Source: Nostoc sp. CHAB 5824 (GTDB lineage Bacteria > Cyanobacteriota > Cyanobacteriia > Cyanobacteriales > Nostocaceae). From it: a DNA stretch of 64,000 nucleotides. Position numbers and translations under genes: made by a program. The notes under the pieces were generated by a model, which was not told the origin of the DNA, searched no databases, and saw only the letters and a program-made list of their open reading frames with translations. Positions 61,143 to 64,000 of the stretch are shown in pieces. The stretch spans positions 62,001 to 126,000 of the forward strand of contig NZ_JAIVFT010000008.1 of NCBI RefSeq assembly GCF_020829665.1, given 5' to 3'. Position 1 is the stretch's first letter. Each line of letters opens with the position of its first letter.

Positions 61143-62264
61143 TTAGCTTAATTGACTGCGAAACTTACTAATACTAATAGTTAATAACACAACAGCAAAG
61201 ACGATTAAAGCCAAAACATTCATCCACAGCACATCTAAGCCAACACCTTTGAGCAAAATACCTCGAACGATCGCAATGTAATGGCGCAGAGGATTAAGTA
61301 GGGATAGGATTTGAAAGAAAGGAGGCATGGCTTCAATGGGTGCGATCGCTCCAGAAGTTTGTACCATTGGTAAATTAATAAAGAAAGATGTCAAAACTAC
61401 CTGTTGTTGGGAACTACTCACAGTCGCCAACATAATACCTAAGCTAATCCCCACAAATACATACATACTTGATAAGGCTAAAAATAGCAGAAAATTACCT
61501 CGAAATGGTACATGAAATATGACTGTTGCTAATGTGATAGCTAATAAGACATCTCCCATCAATAAAAATGCTAAAGGGACAATTTTCGATAATAATATTT
61601 GCCAGTTAGCAGCCGGAGTCATTAATAATTGTTCTAAAGTTCCTGTATCTTTTTCCCGGACAACAGTAACTGCTGATACTATTGTGCCGATCAATGTTAA
61701 AACTAAACCCATAACTCCTGGTACAAAAAACCAACTACTCGTCAGTCCGGGATTGTAAAGAAATACAACTTCAGGTGAAACTGGGGGACTTACTTTACCT
61801 TGGGTTAATTGCAGATTATATTGCTGGATAATTTGATTCATATAATTTGCTGCAATCCCGGCTGTATTGGCATTTACTGCATCAATAAAGACTTGAATTT
61901 CTGCTGATTTTTGTGCTAGTTGACGTGGAAAATCAGGAGGAATTATGACTCCCACATCTAGCTTTCCTTCTTCTACCTGACGACTCAAAGCTTTTTCACT
62001 GTTTGGTACAGATTCTAAGGTGAAAATTCGATTTGATGTCATAGCTGAAACCAACTCCCGACTGACGTTGACGTTGGCATAATCGATTACACCTAATCGT
62101 AAGTTATGAACGTCAGGATTGAGAATAAAGCCATACAGTAATAATTGGATTGTCGGCGGGACAACTAACAATACAATTAATTGCTTATTACGGATAATTT
62201 GATTGATTTCTTTCCGCATTAATGCCCAAAATGGACTATCAAATAATCGCTGAATAACTTTCAT
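61143..62264 (-). CDS. ABC-2 type exporter permease B
   Basis: A 373-aa membrane protein of the YhhJ/YbhR family: one N-terminal helix after RKEINQIIRNKQLIVLLVVP, a large periplasmic loop (about 45-170), then five helices with VVREKDTGTLEQLLMTPAA (about 201-219) before the second helix group. It forms a heterodimeric exporter with the next gene and the ATPase at the window's end. Such systems move drugs or lipids together with an HlyD adaptor. Confidence 0.88.
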   Translation of the reverse strand: MKVIQRLFDSPFWALMRKEINQIIRNKQLIVLLVVPPTIQLLLYGFILNPDVHNLRLGVIDYANVNVSRELVSAMTSNRIFTLESVPNSEKALSRQVEEGKLDVGVIIPPDFPRQLAQKSAEIQVFIDAVNANTAGIAANYMNQIIQQYNLQLTQGKVSPPVSPEVVFLYNPGLTSSWFFVPGVMGLVLTLIGTIVSAVTVVREKDTGTLEQLLMTPAANWQILLSKIVPLAFLLMGDVLLAITLATVIFHVPFRGNFLLFLALSSMYVFVGISLGIMLATVSSSQQQVVLTSFFINLPMVQTSGAIAPIEAMPPFFQILSLLNPLRHYIAIVRGILLKGVGLDVLWMNVLALIVFAVVLLTISISKFRSQLS

Positions 62265-62335
62265 AAATGGGGATTGATAAGATCAAATTAGGAATTAAAA
62301 ATAACGAAAAATTAACTTTAATTTTTGGAAATTTC

Positions 62336-63439
62336 TTAACTAGATAACTGCATTCGACTTAAGGCTCGGCGTGATACGTTGAAAAATACTAATCCCAAAG
62401 CTGCAAGCATGATTAAATCAAACCAAACTCCGGCAAATCCTGTACCGCGCACGAAAGAATCACGAGTAATATCAATGTAATAACGCGCCGGAACTACATT
62501 AGGTGCTAGTGATAAGGGGAAAGGAATATTATTGAGGGGATAAATAAAGCCTGAGAGTAATAAGGATGTGATAAAACCTACGAGGGAAACGCCTTGTACA
62601 GCAGCATTTTGATTACTACTGCGGACTCCTAAAAGTAAACCGAAAAGAACACTATCTGTTAAAAATAGTAAAGTACCAATTAGTAATGTTATAGGGTTGC
62701 CAACTATGCCAACTCGGAAAATAATTGAGCCTAATATCATAACTATTAATGTCTCGGCGATCGCAATTAGTAAATATGCTAATCCTTTACCAAGTAATAG
62801 TTCTGTGGCGCTAATACTAGAAGCGTAGACTTGTAAAATTGTACCTTTTTCTTTTTCTCGTACCATTGCGATCGCGGACAGCAATGAAGGAAAAATCCAC
62901 AATATAACACCGTAAGTTCCCGGCACAATATACAGCGATTCTAATCTCCCAGGATTAAACCATAAACGCATTCGTACTGTAATACTAGTAGCAGGTAGAA
63001 GTCGATGCTCCTGCATAAAAAAGTTTGTGACTCTTTGAATACTATTTCTAATTACACGGGCATTGTTAACATCAGTTGCATCGATTAATACTTGCACATT
63101 TGTACTTCTATCTGCTTGAATATCGCGGTTAAATTCCGGCGGAATAATTACAGCAGCTTTGGCGATTCCTTTATCTATAGCATCGCGTATCGGATTACCA
63201 CCAGACCATTGTTTAGGTATAAATTGATTAGTAGCATACAATCTTTCAATATAGCTGCTACTTAGGTTTGTGTGGTTGAAATCTTGCACAATTAAGGGAA
63301 TATTTTTACTCTCCAATCTAATAGCAAAACCAAAAACTAGTAAGGTGATGAATGGCAATAAAAATGCTAACGCCAATGTCAGGCGATCGCGGCGAAATTG
63401 AGCTATTTCTTTTACACATTGAGCAAGAATTCTTTTCAT
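62336..63439 (-). CDS. ABC-2 type exporter permease A
   Basis: A 367-aa paralogue of the permease at 61143, with AQCVKEIAQFRRDRLTLALAFLLPF at its start in two parts, a periplasmic loop and MVREKEKGTILQVYASSISA (about 196-215) before the membrane domain. Order on the minus strand: ATPase, permease A, permease B, the YbhFSR layout. The gap to permease B is 71 bp. Confidence 0.88.
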   Translation of the reverse strand: MKRILAQCVKEIAQFRRDRLTLALAFLLPFITLLVFGFAIRLESKNIPLIVQDFNHTNLSSSYIERLYATNQFIPKQWSGGNPIRDAIDKGIAKAAVIIPPEFNRDIQADRSTNVQVLIDATDVNNARVIRNSIQRVTNFFMQEHRLLPATSITVRMRLWFNPGRLESLYIVPGTYGVILWIFPSLLSAIAMVREKEKGTILQVYASSISATELLLGKGLAYLLIAIAETLIVMILGSIIFRVGIVGNPITLLIGTLLFLTDSVLFGLLLGVRSSNQNAAVQGVSLVGFITSLLLSGFIYPLNNIPFPLSLAPNVVPARYYIDITRDSFVRGTGFAGVWFDLIMLAALGLVFFNVSRRALSRMQLSS

Positions 63440-63539
63440 ATATACTAGATAGTGTTTTTAAACGCAGAGGGGCGCGGAGGTTAACGCAGAGGAACGCGGA
63501 GTTTTTCGGGAGAGAATTTGCTATATGACTACTACCTTG

Positions 63540-64000
63540 TTATCTTTGCGATCGCTGTACTATGCCGATAAAAGCATCTTCTAAAGAAAAGGGAATGGGA
63601 CGTAGAGAATTGATGGTAATTTGATTGGCTTCTAAAAGTTGAATTAATTGATTTATTTCTTGTTCAGGGTGATCGAGAACAACGTGTAAACTATCAGCGA
63701 AAATCGAGATGCGCCAAGACTCGAAGTATTGTTTGAGTAACTTGGAAGCAACTTGGTTTTGATTGACGATGATTTCTATTAGTTGTCCTGGTTGCGATGC
63801 TTTGACAGAACTTGGCGAACCTTCGGCGACGGTTTCTCCTGCAACCATAAAACTCATGCGGTTGCACTGTTCAGCTTCTTCTAAATAGTGTGTTGTCACT
63901 AAAATTGCTGTACCGTTGCGGGCAAAATCATTAATTAGTTTCCAAAACTGGCGACGCGCTAAAGGATCTACCCCCGATGTTGGTTCATCTAAAAATAAAA
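63540..64000 (-). CDS. ABC exporter ATPase, C-terminal part (cut by window end)
   Basis: The frame is open to the window end and begins inside the ATPase: LFLDEPTSGVDPLARRQFW (Walker B and D-loop), ILVTTHYLEEAEQCNR (H-loop, TTHYxEEAE as in drug or polymer exporters), then the C-terminal regulatory region. It ends at 63540, 101 bp upstream of permease A, in the same direction. Walker A and the signature lie beyond the window. Confidence 0.9.
   Translation of the reverse strand, partial: LFLDEPTSGVDPLARRQFWKLINDFARNGTAILVTTHYLEEAEQCNRMSFMVAGETVAEGSPSSVKASQPGQLIEIIVNQNQVASKLLKQYFESWRISIFADSLHVVLDHPEQEINQLIQLLEANQITINSLRPIPFSLEDAFIGIVQRSQR

Overview
The window looks like chromosomal DNA of a filamentous heterocyst-forming cyanobacterium (Nostocales, Nostoc/Calothrix type). 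The evidence is the dense HIP1 octamers (GCGATCGC), the Nostoc-style short dispersed repeats, 7-bp and 21-bp tandem repeats and MITE-like elements, DevBCA-type exporter genes, a plastoquinol-type alternative oxidase, a DUF3386 protein and a multidomain Ser/Thr kinase with an NTPase domain. This assignment rests on sequence style and gene families only. I saw no rRNA, tRNA or CRISPR array.

Layout. 0-9 kb: kinase (cut by the window edge), a Tat-exported RidA protein, an orphan perfect Fur-box palindrome, a short RTX protein and an alternative oxidase. These are followed by a scar of gene remnants (SDR tail joined to a NarL-type regulator with a MITE at its far end), a GT2 glycosyltransferase, a short TIR/nuclease-like protein and a decayed hypothetical gene. 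9-14 kb: a D-aminoacylase-like amidohydrolase, an unknown 392-aa protein and a run of toxin-antitoxin genes, several broken. 14.1-44.7 kb: a long lipid-type biosynthetic region (below), interrupted at 20.2-22.6 kb by a DUF262 defence-type gene plus a toxin-antitoxin pair, and at 28.2-28.8 kb by a DUF433/DUF5615 pair. 45-61 kb: mostly housekeeping or accessory single genes (CPBP protease, DUF3386, LuxR/GAF regulator, AAA-like NTPase, large zinc metalloprotease, alpha/beta hydrolase, PPOX-fold protein, exported methyltransferase-like protein, sulfurtransferase, aldo/keto reductase) separated by repeat-rich spacers. 61-64 kb: an ABC-2 exporter (two permeases and the C-terminal half of the ATPase, cut by the window end).

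The most interesting content is the 14.1-44.7 kb region, which reads as a candidate sphingolipid-type or other long-chain aminolipid pathway. A 1103-aa fatty acyl-AMP ligase / acyl carrier / alpha-oxoamine synthase fusion overlaps by 8 bp a short-chain reductase with the 3-ketodihydrosphingosine reductase signature YPPDTDTPQ...KPIET; together they could make a long-chain amino alcohol from a free fatty acid and an amino acid. Around them are a second FAAL, a GH3-type adenylating enzyme, a possible GNAT-fold acyltransferase, an Mpo1/DUF962-like protein (yeast Mpo1 acts in phytosphingosine breakdown), three Rieske oxygenases with a dedicated 2Fe-2S ferredoxin, two soluble di-iron proteins, two fatty acid hydroxylase/sterol desaturase proteins, a front-end type desaturase, a left-handed beta-helix acyltransferase, two MGDG-synthase-like glycosyltransferases, a Wzx-like flippase and a DevBCA-like exporter. 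The ATPase of that exporter carries two cyclic-nucleotide-binding-like domains. The product is not known from the sequence; a decorated, glycosylated and exported sphingoid-type lipid is the inference.

The region also shows its history. A degraded copy of the 5' end of the third Rieske gene sits beside the inserted DUF262/toxin block. The same dispersed repeat stops a PIN toxin gene but is read through in frame in the FAAL-AOS fusion. A different short repeat is inserted in frame in one glycosyltransferase.
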